A stretch of DNA of 34,184 nt from Verrucomicrobiia bacterium (GTDB taxonomy: Bacteria; Verrucomicrobiota; Verrucomicrobiia; Verrucomicrobiales; Akkermansiaceae). The stretch is from positions 1-34,184 of the forward strand of contig CANHKJ010000002.1 of the NCBI GenBank assembly GCA_947460915.1, written 5' to 3'. Position numbers and translations under genes: made by a program. This document shows positions 23,727-33,193 of the stretch, one piece after another. Every line of letters starts with the position of its first letter. Position 1 is the first letter of the stretch. The notes under the pieces are model-generated. The model saw only the letters and a list, made by a program, of their open reading frames with translations. It was not told where the DNA came from and did not search any database.

Positions 23727-24329
23727 ATGAATTCATCTTTTCAAGGTGCTGTTTTGTTCATGTATGCTGTGATGATGTTCCTTATCACATCGTGCGAAAG
23801 AAAGACAGTGCATCACGATGCGGAGAAATCGATTTCAATTCTTTTACCTGATGCAAATGGTAAGGAGTATCAGATTTTGGGGAGAGCCAGTGAAGTCAAA
23901 GCTACCGTGGTGGTCTTTCTTATGACGGATTGCCCTATCGCCAATGCAATGCTCCCCGATCTCAATGATATGGTTGCCCGCTATGGAGCCCAAGGAATTA
24001 GCTTTTACGGGATCTTTGCTGATGAGCAACCGGACAAGATATTGGATCACATCAAGCACTATCAAATTACTTTTCCATGCTTGTTGGATGACGAATGTCT
24101 TGTTGCGAAACTGTGTGGTGCAACACGGGTTCCCGAAGCGGCGATTTTCGATTCCGATGGAATGCCAATTTATTGCGGTAGACTTGATGATCGAGCCGTA
24201 AAGATCGGAAGGATGAAACCCTATCCCGCTGAGAGAAACCTTGCAGCCGCGCTGGATGCATTGCTAAAAAATCGTAAGCTACCATCTGCAAAGCAAGTCA
24301 CTGCAGGCTGCTACCTACCCCTCGACTGA
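23727..24329 (+). CDS. Redoxin/thioredoxin-like lipoprotein
   Basis: This 200-residue protein starts with a hydrophobic segment ending in the lipobox ITSC, with C23 as the likely lipidated residue. The remainder is a thioredoxin-fold AhpC/redoxin domain: VVVFLMTDCPIANAMLPDL places the peroxidatic-type cysteine at C69 in the DCPIAN form found in secreted redoxins of this kind, followed by YGAQGISFYGIFADE, and VPEAAIFDSDG with cis-Pro. Extra cysteines are at 118, 124, 130, 150 and 195. In related bacteria a redoxin domain is often fused directly to the haem and copper monooxygenase domains; here it is a separate gene 12 bp downstream, and the two are probably one functional unit at the cell surface. 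Substrate unknown. Confidence 0.82.
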   Translation: MNSSFQGAVLFMYAVMMFLITSCERKTVHHDAEKSISILLPDANGKEYQILGRASEVKATVVVFLMTDCPIANAMLPDLNDMVARYGAQGISFYGIFADEQPDKILDHIKHYQITFPCLLDDECLVAKLCGATRVPEAAIFDSDGMPIYCGRLDDRAVKIGRMKPYPAERNLAAALDALLKNRKLPSAKQVTAGCYLPLD

Positions 24330-24361
24330 TTTCATCATCAACCTCAACCAGTTCATTATCC

Positions 24362-27037
24362 ATGAAAACCCAATCAATCATCCTCTGCCTCCTAACGATC
24401 GTTTCTGCATCAGCTGTACCCGCTACCAGTAACCTAACCCTAGTCAATCAAGCAGGGTTCAATCAGATCGCCGTTACGGTAGATCCAGGAAGTGGACTTT
24501 CGGATACTGAGGTCACAACCCTCACTGGCTCGGTGGATGCTCTTTTTAACATCGATCCCCAGAGTGGCAGTGTATCTGAGTTGACATTCACCAATGGACG
24601 AGCGAACGGCACCAATATGACTTTTTCGCGATCGATCTTTTTCCTTGGAGGTTACAATATCACCGTTAGTAATCTTTCTAGTTCTCTTTACACGGTGCTA
24701 CCTCCAGGTGTTGTAAATCCGATCAATGGACAATTCGAAGGTAACCAACATGCTTTTTTGATCGATCAAGGAAATATTAATGGTTCGACTAACGGTTTGA
24801 TTGGCAACAACACCATTAATGAGTCTTTTTCTTCGGCAAACCCTGCAAGTGGTAATGGAAGCGGTTCAGGGACTGTGACGCTCACGAATCTGGGCGATTC
24901 GGGAAATTTTCGGATTTATGATTCGGTGGTAACTTTGCCTGTGACCATTGCGGACACCTTTCTGGCTGGCTCTACCAATGTGAATCTCACTGGCAGCGGC
25001 ACGTTGAAATTCGCTGGGAGGACACAAGTTCCCATCAATCAGACTGTAGCCGACACTTTGTGGACTGGTGCAGTGAATCAGGATTGGAAAAACCCTTTTA
25101 ACTGGAGCAATGGAGTTCCGCAAGAAAGTGCGCCGCAATGGTCAGCTTTCATTAACACGGCTTCGGGGAATTTCCCTTCGATTACGATACCCGGAAACTA
25201 TCAAGGAGATTGGGATATCGTCGTCGGTGGTGGCACTAACGGGCGTTTGGACCAATCCGCAGGAACAGTTTCCACTGGCAATGGCAATTGGTTTTTCCTA
25301 GGTTGGCAGGGAGCCCAAGGCACCTACAACCAGAGCGGTAGCGGTAGTCTCAGAGTAGGCGGCTTGACTGACCCGAATGGGAATATGCTCATCGGTTTGG
25401 ATAACGGAACCGTTGCTACTTGGAATGTCAATACGACTGGAACGGCACAGGCTGGGGGCATCTTTGCGGGGTGTAATGGCGCGGCGACGGGAGTCATTAA
25501 CATGACAGCGGGTGCGGTAAATGTAGCTGGTGAGATGCAAGTCGGAGGAAGTTTCTTCGGTAATGGTGGCGTCGGTCAACTCAACATGAATGGCGGTTCG
25601 ATTACGGCAAACATTGTATCTTTCGCAAGGGGAGGGAATAACCTCGCAGCCATTTCTGGAAGCGGAGTCATTACAGGTGGTTCATTAAGTTCACGTCAGT
25701 GGTTCACCCTCGGTTTTGCAGGAAATTCCTCCAATAATGCCTCGGTCACTAATAATGGGGGTACGATTCAGATCAATACTGCCGGCGGCGGCTTGCTAGA
25801 AATGGGAGTCTTTGATGCGACATCTAACATTTTCACACTTAATTCCGGCAGTGTAAATCTCCAGAACAACGCTAGCATTGGTTTTGGTCAGGGCGGAAAC
25901 CACACTGGCACCTCCACTTTTACACAAAATGGTGGCTCGGTTACTTTCTTTAGTGATGCAGGCGTCACAATCGGCGGCAGCGGTAGTTTGAATCTGGGTA
26001 ATGGCGCGAGTACCGGCACATATGCATACAATCTCAACGGAGGAACCCTGACAATTCCAACCGTGTCAAGGGTATCTGCTGGTGCAAACGGCTCTTTTTA
26101 TTTTAATGGAGGAGTCCTCATCGCGGCAACAAGTTCTACTACTTTTATGCAAGGCTTATCAGCTGCGTGGATCCAGAATGGTGGCGCAAAAATTAACACG
26201 AATGGCAATGATATAACGATCGCACAACCCTTGCTCGACGCAGGCACAGGAGGTCTTTCCAAATTAGGGGCAGGCACTCTTACTCTAGCTGGCGCCAATA
26301 CCTATGACGGAAATACAACTGTGAGTACCGGGGGTGAACTCATTCTCGCAGACAATGCTAGTTTGCGTTTTGTCCCTAGCTCGGCTGGCATAAACAATCG
26401 CCTTACTGGCAGCGGTTCGGTCAAACTCGACGGTGACTTCTTGATCGATCTTTCACTTGCGAGTATGACGCCTGGACATGCTTGGACCCTAGTTGATGTG
26501 GCAAGTCTTACGGAAACTTATGGCAATACTTTCACAGTACTTGGTTGGAACGAAACTTCTCCTGGTGTATGGCTTGCTCCAGGTGCGCCCTATCGGTTTA
26601 CCGAATCTAACGGAATTCTCGATGTGGTGAGTAGTGATCTTGATGGCGATGGCATGAATGATTCATTCGAGCAGATCATCATCAACGCTAATATGAACGA
26701 TAGCATCAATACCATAAATGACGTGCTCCATGGAGCTGACTTTGATCGCGACGGCACAGATAACCTCACAGAATTTCGTTTGGGACTTCAGCCAACCAAC
26801 TCGAATAGTCGATTTTTTGTTGCTTCTAACGACAGAAATCTTGCTGATGGATTCACTCTTGGATGGCAAGGCAAGGCTGGGTTAACTTTCAAGGTCGAGC
26901 GCTCTGCGACAGTCGCGATCGGTTCTTGGTCGGTGATTCACACGGTGACTCCTGCTACAGATGGTCCCATATCTTTCACCGACTTAGCACCCGTGCCCTC
27001 AAGTAAGGCGTTCTACCGAGTGATCTTAGCGCCATGA
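24362..27037 (+). CDS. Secreted beta-helix protein with autotransporter-associated strand repeats and calcium-loop C-terminus
   Basis: This 891-residue protein has a signal peptide (IILCLLTIVSASA, residues 5-18). Residues about 230-620 are irregular beta-helix-like repeats with recurring NxNGGxxxx strands (LNMNGGSIT, FTLNSGSVN, FTQNGGSVT, YNLNGGTLT). At about 630 the PATR motif LSKLGAGTLTLAGANTYDG, then TTVSTGGELILAD, is the autotransporter-associated beta-strand repeat. The C-terminus has two calcium-loop motifs (DLDGDGMNDSFEQ near 760 and DFDRDGTDNLTEF near 793) and a final beta domain ending AFYRVILAP. No outer-membrane beta-barrel is visible, so this is not a classical autotransporter; the C-terminal domain may be an export or anchoring signal. 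It follows the redoxin after 32 bp. Its ligand is unknown. Confidence 0.83.
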   Translation: MKTQSIILCLLTIVSASAVPATSNLTLVNQAGFNQIAVTVDPGSGLSDTEVTTLTGSVDALFNIDPQSGSVSELTFTNGRANGTNMTFSRSIFFLGGYNITVSNLSSSLYTVLPPGVVNPINGQFEGNQHAFLIDQGNINGSTNGLIGNNTINESFSSANPASGNGSGSGTVTLTNLGDSGNFRIYDSVVTLPVTIADTFLAGSTNVNLTGSGTLKFAGRTQVPINQTVADTLWTGAVNQDWKNPFNWSNGVPQESAPQWSAFINTASGNFPSITIPGNYQGDWDIVVGGGTNGRLDQSAGTVSTGNGNWFFLGWQGAQGTYNQSGSGSLRVGGLTDPNGNMLIGLDNGTVATWNVNTTGTAQAGGIFAGCNGAATGVINMTAGAVNVAGEMQVGGSFFGNGGVGQLNMNGGSITANIVSFARGGNNLAAISGSGVITGGSLSSRQWFTLGFAGNSSNNASVTNNGGTIQINTAGGGLLEMGVFDATSNIFTLNSGSVNLQNNASIGFGQGGNHTGTSTFTQNGGSVTFFSDAGVTIGGSGSLNLGNGASTGTYAYNLNGGTLTIPTVSRVSAGANGSFYFNGGVLIAATSSTTFMQGLSAAWIQNGGAKINTNGNDITIAQPLLDAGTGGLSKLGAGTLTLAGANTYDGNTTVSTGGELILADNASLRFVPSSAGINNRLTGSGSVKLDGDFLIDLSLASMTPGHAWTLVDVASLTETYGNTFTVLGWNETSPGVWLAPGAPYRFTESNGILDVVSSDLDGDGMNDSFEQIIINANMNDSINTINDVLHGADFDRDGTDNLTEFRLGLQPTNSNSRFFVASNDRNLADGFTLGWQGKAGLTFKVERSATVAIGSWSVIHTVTPATDGPISFTDLAPVPSSKAFYRVILAP

Positions 27038-27192
27038 TTTAAGATGCACATTATGGACGTTTATGTGTTTATCGAGACAGCGAAAAGCGTTTGGTAAACC
27101 ATCGTCTAACAGGCGGCGCTTACCTCGGATAAATCAAAAAGTTGCCTCTCCATAAGTCTCGAAATCTATCTATATTGCTCAAGAAAAGTTGT

Positions 27193-27221
27193 TTGAAAAA
27201 AATGATTCACAGGCTTATGTT
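27193..27221 (+). promoter_or_regulatory. Candidate promoter of the LamG/GSDH fusion gene
   Basis: TTGAAA (27193-27198) and TATGTT (27216-27221) are 17 bp apart, with matches of 5/6 and 4/6 to consensus. The start point would be near 27228, 12 nt before the ATG at 27240. The remaining 27038-27192 shows no clear terminator or operator. Confidence 0.3.
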
Positions 27222-27239
27222 CACAGCTGCACTTCGATC

Positions 27240-30200
27240 ATGATGAAATTCGGCAACCAAAAATTTGCAAATTTTGTGCTCTGGCTCTTCGCGAGTTCAG
27301 TGCTGCATGCCGACCTCATTCATCGCTGGTCTTTCGATCTTCCCTCTGGCACCATAGCCCCGAATACGAATCTAACAGACAGCATTACTGCCGCCACTGC
27401 CACTCTCCGTGGTATTGGTGCAACCTCAAACGGTACATCGATTGTATTGCCCGGCACCACCTCTGGAAATCAAGCACCCTCTAACATTTCCGCCTACATC
27501 GATCTCCCTAACGGTCTGATTTCATCGAAAACAAATCTTACCGTGGAAATATGGGCTACGCCACTGAGTCATCAAACTTTCCAGCGCCTCCTTGATTTCG
27601 GCCGTATCACCCAAGCTGGCGATGGTCTTGGTGCACCCGGCGAAATCACGGGTATTGCCAGCACCGCGCCTGGTGCCACCAGTTCCTCCGCCGGGCTGAC
27701 GCTCACCCTGGCTCGCGATGGCGCAGGCAATCTCAGCCAACAACGGTTCGAAACCCGAATCAACGGCGTCGGGGCGGGGGACGCGACCGGTCAATACGGC
27801 ATCTCTGATACGAACATCGCCACCACCGCCGGCACGGAATATCACTACGTCCTCACCTTCCAAAGCGGCATCGGGGCCTTTGCTTCCACTGGCGGACGGG
27901 CCTCATGGTATCGCAACGGTGCTCTCATTGCCTCGCTCGACACCAGCTTTCGCCTCAACCAGATTGAGGACGTAAACAACTGGCTCGGCCGCTCGCATTG
28001 GAGTGGCGACCGCAACACTCACGCTGCCTATAACGAAGTCCGCGTGTATGACCACGCGATGACCCCGGCGGAAATCACCGCCAGCTTCAGTTCCGGTGCG
28101 AATCCTTCGTTTCCGCTATCAGACATCGCACACCGTTGGTCCTTCGGAAATAATGTGGGCAACGCCAACACCGGCACCACCGTTCTGGACCTTGTTGGTA
28201 ATGCAAACGCCACGATCCGTGGAAACGGAGCCACCTTCAGTGGCACTGCCCTCAGCCTTCCTGGCACTACCGATGGCAATCAAACACCATCTAACATCTC
28301 CGCCTACGTGGATCTCCCCAACGGCATCATCTCCTCGAAAACCAGTATCACCTTCGAACTCTGGGCGACGCCAGTCAATGCGCGGAACTGGCAGCGCATC
28401 GTTGACATTGGCCGCACGAATCTCGCAGGAAATGCCGCAGCGCAAGGAGTTGGAGCCGCTCCCGGTGAAATTCTCCATACCGCCACCGTCGCCCCCGGAG
28501 GGACGGGTTCCAGCGACAACCTCATGCTCGCCATTAATCGTGGAACTGCTGCCAATCAGCAGCGACTTGTTGGCCGCCTCAACGATGCCGCTGAGCTAGC
28601 CACCGATTCCAACCTCACCCTCACCACCGGCACTCGCCACCACTTTGCCATCACCTACACCGATGGCGCGGGTTCCTCCGGTAGCAGTGGCGGTCAGCTC
28701 GCTTGGTATCTCAACGGCACCCTAGCTGCCACCCGCGACCTGCCCTTCAAGCTCTCCGCCATCGAGGACGTCAACAACTGGCTCGGCCGCTCGCAATACA
28801 GCGGCGACTCCAACGGCAACGTCATCTACGACGAGGTTCGCATCCACCGCCGCGCGCTCAGCCCGAACGAAATCCTCAACAGCATCAGCATCGGTCCCAA
28901 CCCAAACTTCCCGCCGCCCACCACCGTCACCGATGCCGCTACACTCCATCGCCAGCAGAAGGTCCGCATCGCTGTGCTGGCAAACGATAGCGGCACCCTC
29001 GATCCAACTACGGTGATCATAGTACAAGCGTCCCAGTTCGGCACCACCACCATCAGCCCGAACGGCAGCATCCTTTACACCCACACCAGCGGCAGCCCGA
29101 CGACCGATAGTTTTACTTACCGCGTCAATGGCGCGGGCGGGCAGTCGCAGCCTGCCATCGTCACGCTGACCTTCTCCGATCAACTTCGCATCCCTAACAA
29201 CTCCTTTCAAGTCCCCGCCAATCCTCCACCAGTGTCGATTGCGGCGGTGAATGCTTTCACCGGACTTTCCTTCGATCAACCCGTCTGCATTGCCTCACCT
29301 CCCGGCGACACCCAGCGTGTCTTCATTTGTCAAAAAGGCGGGCTCTTGCGCGTGATTCCGAATGTCACTGCTGCCACTCCCACCGCTACCACCGTACTGA
29401 CTTTGAGCGCAGCCACTGGAGGACTCTTCAACGGTCGCAATCCTGCCGAAGCCATCAACACCGGCAGCGAGTGCGGACTGCTCGGCATGGCCTTTCACCC
29501 GAATTACGCCAGCAACGGCCACGTCTTCCTTTTCTATTCCGTCAACATTGGCGGCGCCCTGCATCAACGCGTTTCTCGCATCACATTCAACAATCCGAAC
29601 TCCGCCAATCCTACCGCTAACCTCGCTTCCGAGCGCATCCTCATCCAGCAAGCCGATGAAGCTGGCAATCACAACGGCGGTGACCTCCATTTCGGGCCTG
29701 ATGGATTTTTGTACATCTCCCTCGGCGATGAAGGAGGGCAAAACGACCAATACGCCAACAGCCAGCGCATCAATAAAGATTTCTTCGCAGGAATGCTGCG
29801 CATCGACGTCGATCTCGAAGGCACAGAAATCGCGGGAAATCCTGCAGCCACCGACGATGCAAACATCCCGCCCAACAGCCACCCCGCGATCGTTCTTCAT
29901 AGCGGCCTGCCCGCCTATGAAATCCCGACCGACAACCCATGGATCGGCGCCACTTCCTTCAACGGACTCGCCGTGACCGCCTCTTCGGTTAGAACCGAAT
30001 TTTGGGCCGCCGGCCTGCGCAATCCTTGGCGCTTTTCCTTTGATCCCGTCACTGGAGAACTTTGGTGCGGCGACGTCGGCGGCGGCGCGCGCGAAGAAAT
30101 TAACGTCCTCACCCGCGGAGGCAACTACGGCTGGGTATGGCGCGAGGGCATGATCGCCGGGCCCGTCGGTGGAGCGCCCGGCGGCTTCACCCACATCAAT

Positions 30201-31820
30201 CCGCTCTTCGATTACCAACGTGGCACAGGCACCTTCCAAGGCACCAGCGTCACGGGAGGACTCGTCTATCGCGGAACCCGCATGGCCTCACTCACCGGTG
30301 CCTATATTTTTGCCGATTATAACTCCGGAAACGTCTGGTCGCTCGTCCGTAACGGCAGCAACCCGCCCACCGTCAACCGCATCCTCGGCGAGGGCGGCAT
30401 CGTCGGCTTTGGCTGCGATCCATCGAATGGCGATGTCCTGATGGCCGACATCAACGACAACATCATCCGTCGCATTACCACCGTCACCGATACCAGCACC
30501 TACCCCGCTACTCTAACAGCTACTGGGATTTTCTCTGATCTAACGGATTTGTCGCCCGCGCCAGGCCTGCTGCCCTATCAAATCAACCTGCCCTTCTGGA
30601 GCGATCACGCCATCAAGCGCCGCTGGTTCACCCTTCCCGATGCCTCCTCGAAAATGACCTGGTCGCGCGACGGCGAGTGGTCATTCCCTACAGGACAGAT
30701 CTGGGTGAAACACTTTGACATTGAGACCACCCGCGGCAATCCCTCCACCCGCAAGCGTTTGGAAACCCGCCTGCTCGTCAAAAACGCCAGCGGTGCTTAT
30801 GGCGTCAGCTACCGCTGGAACGAGGCCGGCACGGAAGCCAATCTCGTCGGTGAACCGGGTGAAGATTTCGACCTATCCATTACCGTCGGTGGTTCTCCGC
30901 AAACCCAGCGTTGGCGCATTCCCAGTCGCTCCGAGTGCATGACCTGTCACACTCCGCAGGCCGGCTTCGCGCTTTCCTCCAACACCCGCCAATACAACAT
31001 GGACAGCATCATTCCCGGCTTTTCTGGCAACCAGATTGAGGTCTTAAAAAATGGCGGTTACTTTTCTAACAATCCGGATTCTTTCAACTTGCTCCCGCGC
31101 CATTTGAGACCCGATGAAACGGCGTATCCTGCCGAGGCCCGCGTTCGTTCTTACCTCGATGTAAACTGTGCCTACTGCCACCAAAGCGGAGGAAATGCTA
31201 CTCCTTCGATGTGGGACGGTCGTCACGAGCTCACCCTCGACCAAACCGGACTCATCCTTGGCAATGCCAGTAATAACGGTGGCAATCCGCTCAACAAACT
31301 CGTCGTGCCCGGTTCCACTGTCCATTCCATCCTCCTCAATCGCACCGCTGCATCTAACGGATTCACCCGCATGCCACCGCTGGGCAGCAACGTGGTCGAT
31401 CCCGCGGGAGTCGCTCTACTCACCGAGTGGATCCAGAACGAACTCCTCACTCGCCAAACGTATGATCAATGGCGCGCCGCTGAGTTTCTATCTGGAACCA
31501 GTCCACAAGGTGCAGCGACCGCAGACCCAGACGGTGATGGCTCTAACAATCATTTTGAATTCCTCGCTGGTACTAATCCCTTGTCAGGGAATTCATTTCC
31601 CCATACATCTGTTAGCCTCAATGGTTCGCAAGTTTCCTTTAGCCTCGATCTTCCGCCGAACCGCTCTGCGATCATCGAGCACTCGGAAGATCTTCAGCAA
31701 TGGACACCATGGAATGTCCCCGGCAACCAAGGCCTGCCGACCCAAGGTGGTCCGAGGACCTTCACCGGTCCCAAACCCGGAGCAGACGCCTTCTTTCGCG
31801 CCCGGGTGAATCAGAACTAA
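27240..31820 (+). CDS. Giant secreted fusion: two LamG repeats, cadherin-like domain, PQQ-type sugar dehydrogenase and di-haem-type domain
   Basis: This 1,526-residue protein starts MMKFGNQKFANFVLWLFASS, a signal peptide. Two concanavalin-like/LamG repeats begin at about residues 25 (DLIHRWSF) and 295 (DIAHRWSF), 270 residues apart. A cadherin-like/Big_9 domain (AVLANDSGTLDPTT, about 575-655) follows. From about 667 to 1083 is a glucose/sorbosone dehydrogenase-type beta-propeller with GLLGMAFHPNYASNGHVFLF, NHNGGDLHFGPDGFLYISLGD, GLRNPWRFSFDP and GGNYGW, a PQQ-dependent oxidoreductase family. Residues about 1095-1425 match the TIGR03806-type region: LPYQINLPFWSDHAIKRRWF, then CMTCH (1233-1237) and CAYCH (1310-1314), two c-type haem motifs. 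The C-terminus has a calcium loop (ADPDGDGSNNHFEFLAGTNP) and a final beta domain. It may oxidise a carbohydrate or alcohol and pass electrons to the haem region; this is inference. ATG 27243 is an alternative start. Confidence 0.85.
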   Translation: MMKFGNQKFANFVLWLFASSVLHADLIHRWSFDLPSGTIAPNTNLTDSITAATATLRGIGATSNGTSIVLPGTTSGNQAPSNISAYIDLPNGLISSKTNLTVEIWATPLSHQTFQRLLDFGRITQAGDGLGAPGEITGIASTAPGATSSSAGLTLTLARDGAGNLSQQRFETRINGVGAGDATGQYGISDTNIATTAGTEYHYVLTFQSGIGAFASTGGRASWYRNGALIASLDTSFRLNQIEDVNNWLGRSHWSGDRNTHAAYNEVRVYDHAMTPAEITASFSSGANPSFPLSDIAHRWSFGNNVGNANTGTTVLDLVGNANATIRGNGATFSGTALSLPGTTDGNQTPSNISAYVDLPNGIISSKTSITFELWATPVNARNWQRIVDIGRTNLAGNAAAQGVGAAPGEILHTATVAPGGTGSSDNLMLAINRGTAANQQRLVGRLNDAAELATDSNLTLTTGTRHHFAITYTDGAGSSGSSGGQLAWYLNGTLAATRDLPFKLSAIEDVNNWLGRSQYSGDSNGNVIYDEVRIHRRALSPNEILNSISIGPNPNFPPPTTVTDAATLHRQQKVRIAVLANDSGTLDPTTVIIVQASQFGTTTISPNGSILYTHTSGSPTTDSFTYRVNGAGGQSQPAIVTLTFSDQLRIPNNSFQVPANPPPVSIAAVNAFTGLSFDQPVCIASPPGDTQRVFICQKGGLLRVIPNVTAATPTATTVLTLSAATGGLFNGRNPAEAINTGSECGLLGMAFHPNYASNGHVFLFYSVNIGGALHQRVSRITFNNPNSANPTANLASERILIQQADEAGNHNGGDLHFGPDGFLYISLGDEGGQNDQYANSQRINKDFFAGMLRIDVDLEGTEIAGNPAATDDANIPPNSHPAIVLHSGLPAYEIPTDNPWIGATSFNGLAVTASSVRTEFWAAGLRNPWRFSFDPVTGELWCGDVGGGAREEINVLTRGGNYGWVWREGMIAGPVGGAPGGFTHINPLFDYQRGTGTFQGTSVTGGLVYRGTRMASLTGAYIFADYNSGNVWSLVRNGSNPPTVNRILGEGGIVGFGCDPSNGDVLMADINDNIIRRITTVTDTSTYPATLTATGIFSDLTDLSPAPGLLPYQINLPFWSDHAIKRRWFTLPDASSKMTWSRDGEWSFPTGQIWVKHFDIETTRGNPSTRKRLETRLLVKNASGAYGVSYRWNEAGTEANLVGEPGEDFDLSITVGGSPQTQRWRIPSRSECMTCHTPQAGFALSSNTRQYNMDSIIPGFSGNQIEVLKNGGYFSNNPDSFNLLPRHLRPDETAYPAEARVRSYLDVNCAYCHQSGGNATPSMWDGRHELTLDQTGLILGNASNNGGNPLNKLVVPGSTVHSILLNRTAASNGFTRMPPLGSNVVDPAGVALLTEWIQNELLTRQTYDQWRAAEFLSGTSPQGAATADPDGDGSNNHFEFLAGTNPLSGNSFPHTSVSLNGSQVSFSLDLPPNRSAIIEHSEDLQQWTPWNVPGNQGLPTQGGPRTFTGPKPGADAFFRARVNQN

Positions 31821-31945
31821 CTTTTTTATGCCCTGCTTGACTCACCAGATCCAAATGCCGTCTCGGTCCATTTTTTCTTCTTCATCAAATTCAAATTGTG
31901 CAGCCATGAAAAAGCGATGCAGGACTGATCAAGTTGCCTAAAAAC

Positions 31946-33193
31946 ATGAAACAGAATGCTGTCATGTCAGATCTCATTCATGCAAATCCACCGCGCATTC
32001 GCAAAGTGTCTGTTTATTGCTTCAATGGCATTCTCATTTCACTCATCGCCTGGGTGGGAGTCGTAGTCTCGAATACGTTCATGGACTCTGGCAGGAGCAA
32101 CGATGTTCCCATTTTGCTATTGGGGCTCATGCTTTCCGTGGCATGGATGTTATGGGGCGTTATTCCTGCGCTTCATCATATGATTTTAGAACCAGTGCTG
32201 TGCGATCCAGCGCCGAGAAAAATTTCGATTTTCCGGAAGGGAATGCCGTTTATTGCAGTTGAGTTTGTTTTGGTCACCAGCGTCATTCTTTTTGCTTTGC
32301 CCTGCAATCCGAATGGAATTCTCAAAGCGTTGCTTCTACCGTTGATTGCTCATTCCGTTTTGTTAGTGAGGGGACCATGGTTTACCTTACCCGTGGTTGG
32401 ATCATTCGCCCTCCATTTTGCACTACTGTCTCCGCCAGGTATGGATTTTTTTCTCGAAGCGGGTTTTACCATTGTCTCTGTGCAAATGGTTGTTGCGACG
32501 GAACGAAGCCATGCCGAAGCACGCAAAATCGCCATGCGTCTCGAACTCGCCAACTCGGAGTTAGCGGCGTATGCTTTGCAAGCTGAAGAGTTGGCAGTTA
32601 CTCGTGAGAGAAGCAGAATGGCACGGGAAATTCACGATTTGATTGGCCATTACCTCACGGTCATCCGGGTTCAGCTTGAGGCGGCATTACGCATTCAGGA
32701 AAGCCAACCGGCAAAGGCTTTGGACGCAGTCCGCAACGCCCGTGAGTGTGCTGGGGAAGGTCTCCGCGAGATTCGCAATTCAGTAGAAAGCCTACGCTCG
32801 GGTCCGCTAGAAAATCGTTCCCTCTGCGAAGCTCTTTTAGTCCTGGTGACGGAAAGTGAACGTGCGGGTCAACTTGTCAACCTCGTCGTGAAAGGGAGTG
32901 AAAGGCCTCTTGGTCGAGCTACGGCCCTCACGATTTACCGCGCCTCTCAGGAAGCGCTTACGAATGCGAGAAAGCATGCCCCTGAGGCGAGGGTTACACT
33001 CGAACTCCAGTTCGATCGACGCGGGGAAGTGGTCTTACGAGCTTCTGATGATGGCCCAGGGAATCTTGCCTGCTCTAGTTCTGGTTTCGGGTTGACTGGT
33101 CTTCAGGAACGTGCTGCTTTGGTGGGCGGCTCATTGGTGCTTGATCGGACAGCTGGTTCTGGATTTTCCTTTGTCCTCACAATTCCTTCATGA
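31946..33193 (+). CDS. NarL-type sensor histidine kinase
   Basis: This 415-residue membrane kinase is the sensor of a two-component system. About five or six hydrophobic helices occupy residues 20-185, joined by short loops, so there is no sizeable periplasmic sensor domain. A helical linker with ERSHAEARKIAMRLELANSE (190-206) leads to a HisKA_3 dimerisation domain with the phosphorylated histidine H230 (MAREIHDLIGHYLTVIRVQ) and a HATPase domain with QEALTNARKHAPEA (N box), ASDDGPGN and GFGLTGLQERAALVGG. I chose ATG 31946; a TTG at 31934 or ATG at 31964 is possible. Its stop overlaps the response regulator start by 4 bp (ATGA), suggesting translational coupling. The signal is unknown. Confidence 0.9.
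   Translation: MKQNAVMSDLIHANPPRIRKVSVYCFNGILISLIAWVGVVVSNTFMDSGRSNDVPILLLGLMLSVAWMLWGVIPALHHMILEPVLCDPAPRKISIFRKGMPFIAVEFVLVTSVILFALPCNPNGILKALLLPLIAHSVLLVRGPWFTLPVVGSFALHFALLSPPGMDFFLEAGFTIVSVQMVVATERSHAEARKIAMRLELANSELAAYALQAEELAVTRERSRMAREIHDLIGHYLTVIRVQLEAALRIQESQPAKALDAVRNARECAGEGLREIRNSVESLRSGPLENRSLCEALLVLVTESERAGQLVNLVVKGSERPLGRATALTIYRASQEALTNARKHAPEARVTLELQFDRRGEVVLRASDDGPGNLACSSSGFGLTGLQERAALVGGSLVLDRTAGSGFSFVLTIPS

Noticed and set aside
29295..30239. 314-residue minus-strand open frame inside the giant fusion gene
   Set aside because: The plus strand encodes a recognisable sugar dehydrogenase here; the reverse frame is a G+C-driven shadow without family motifs.
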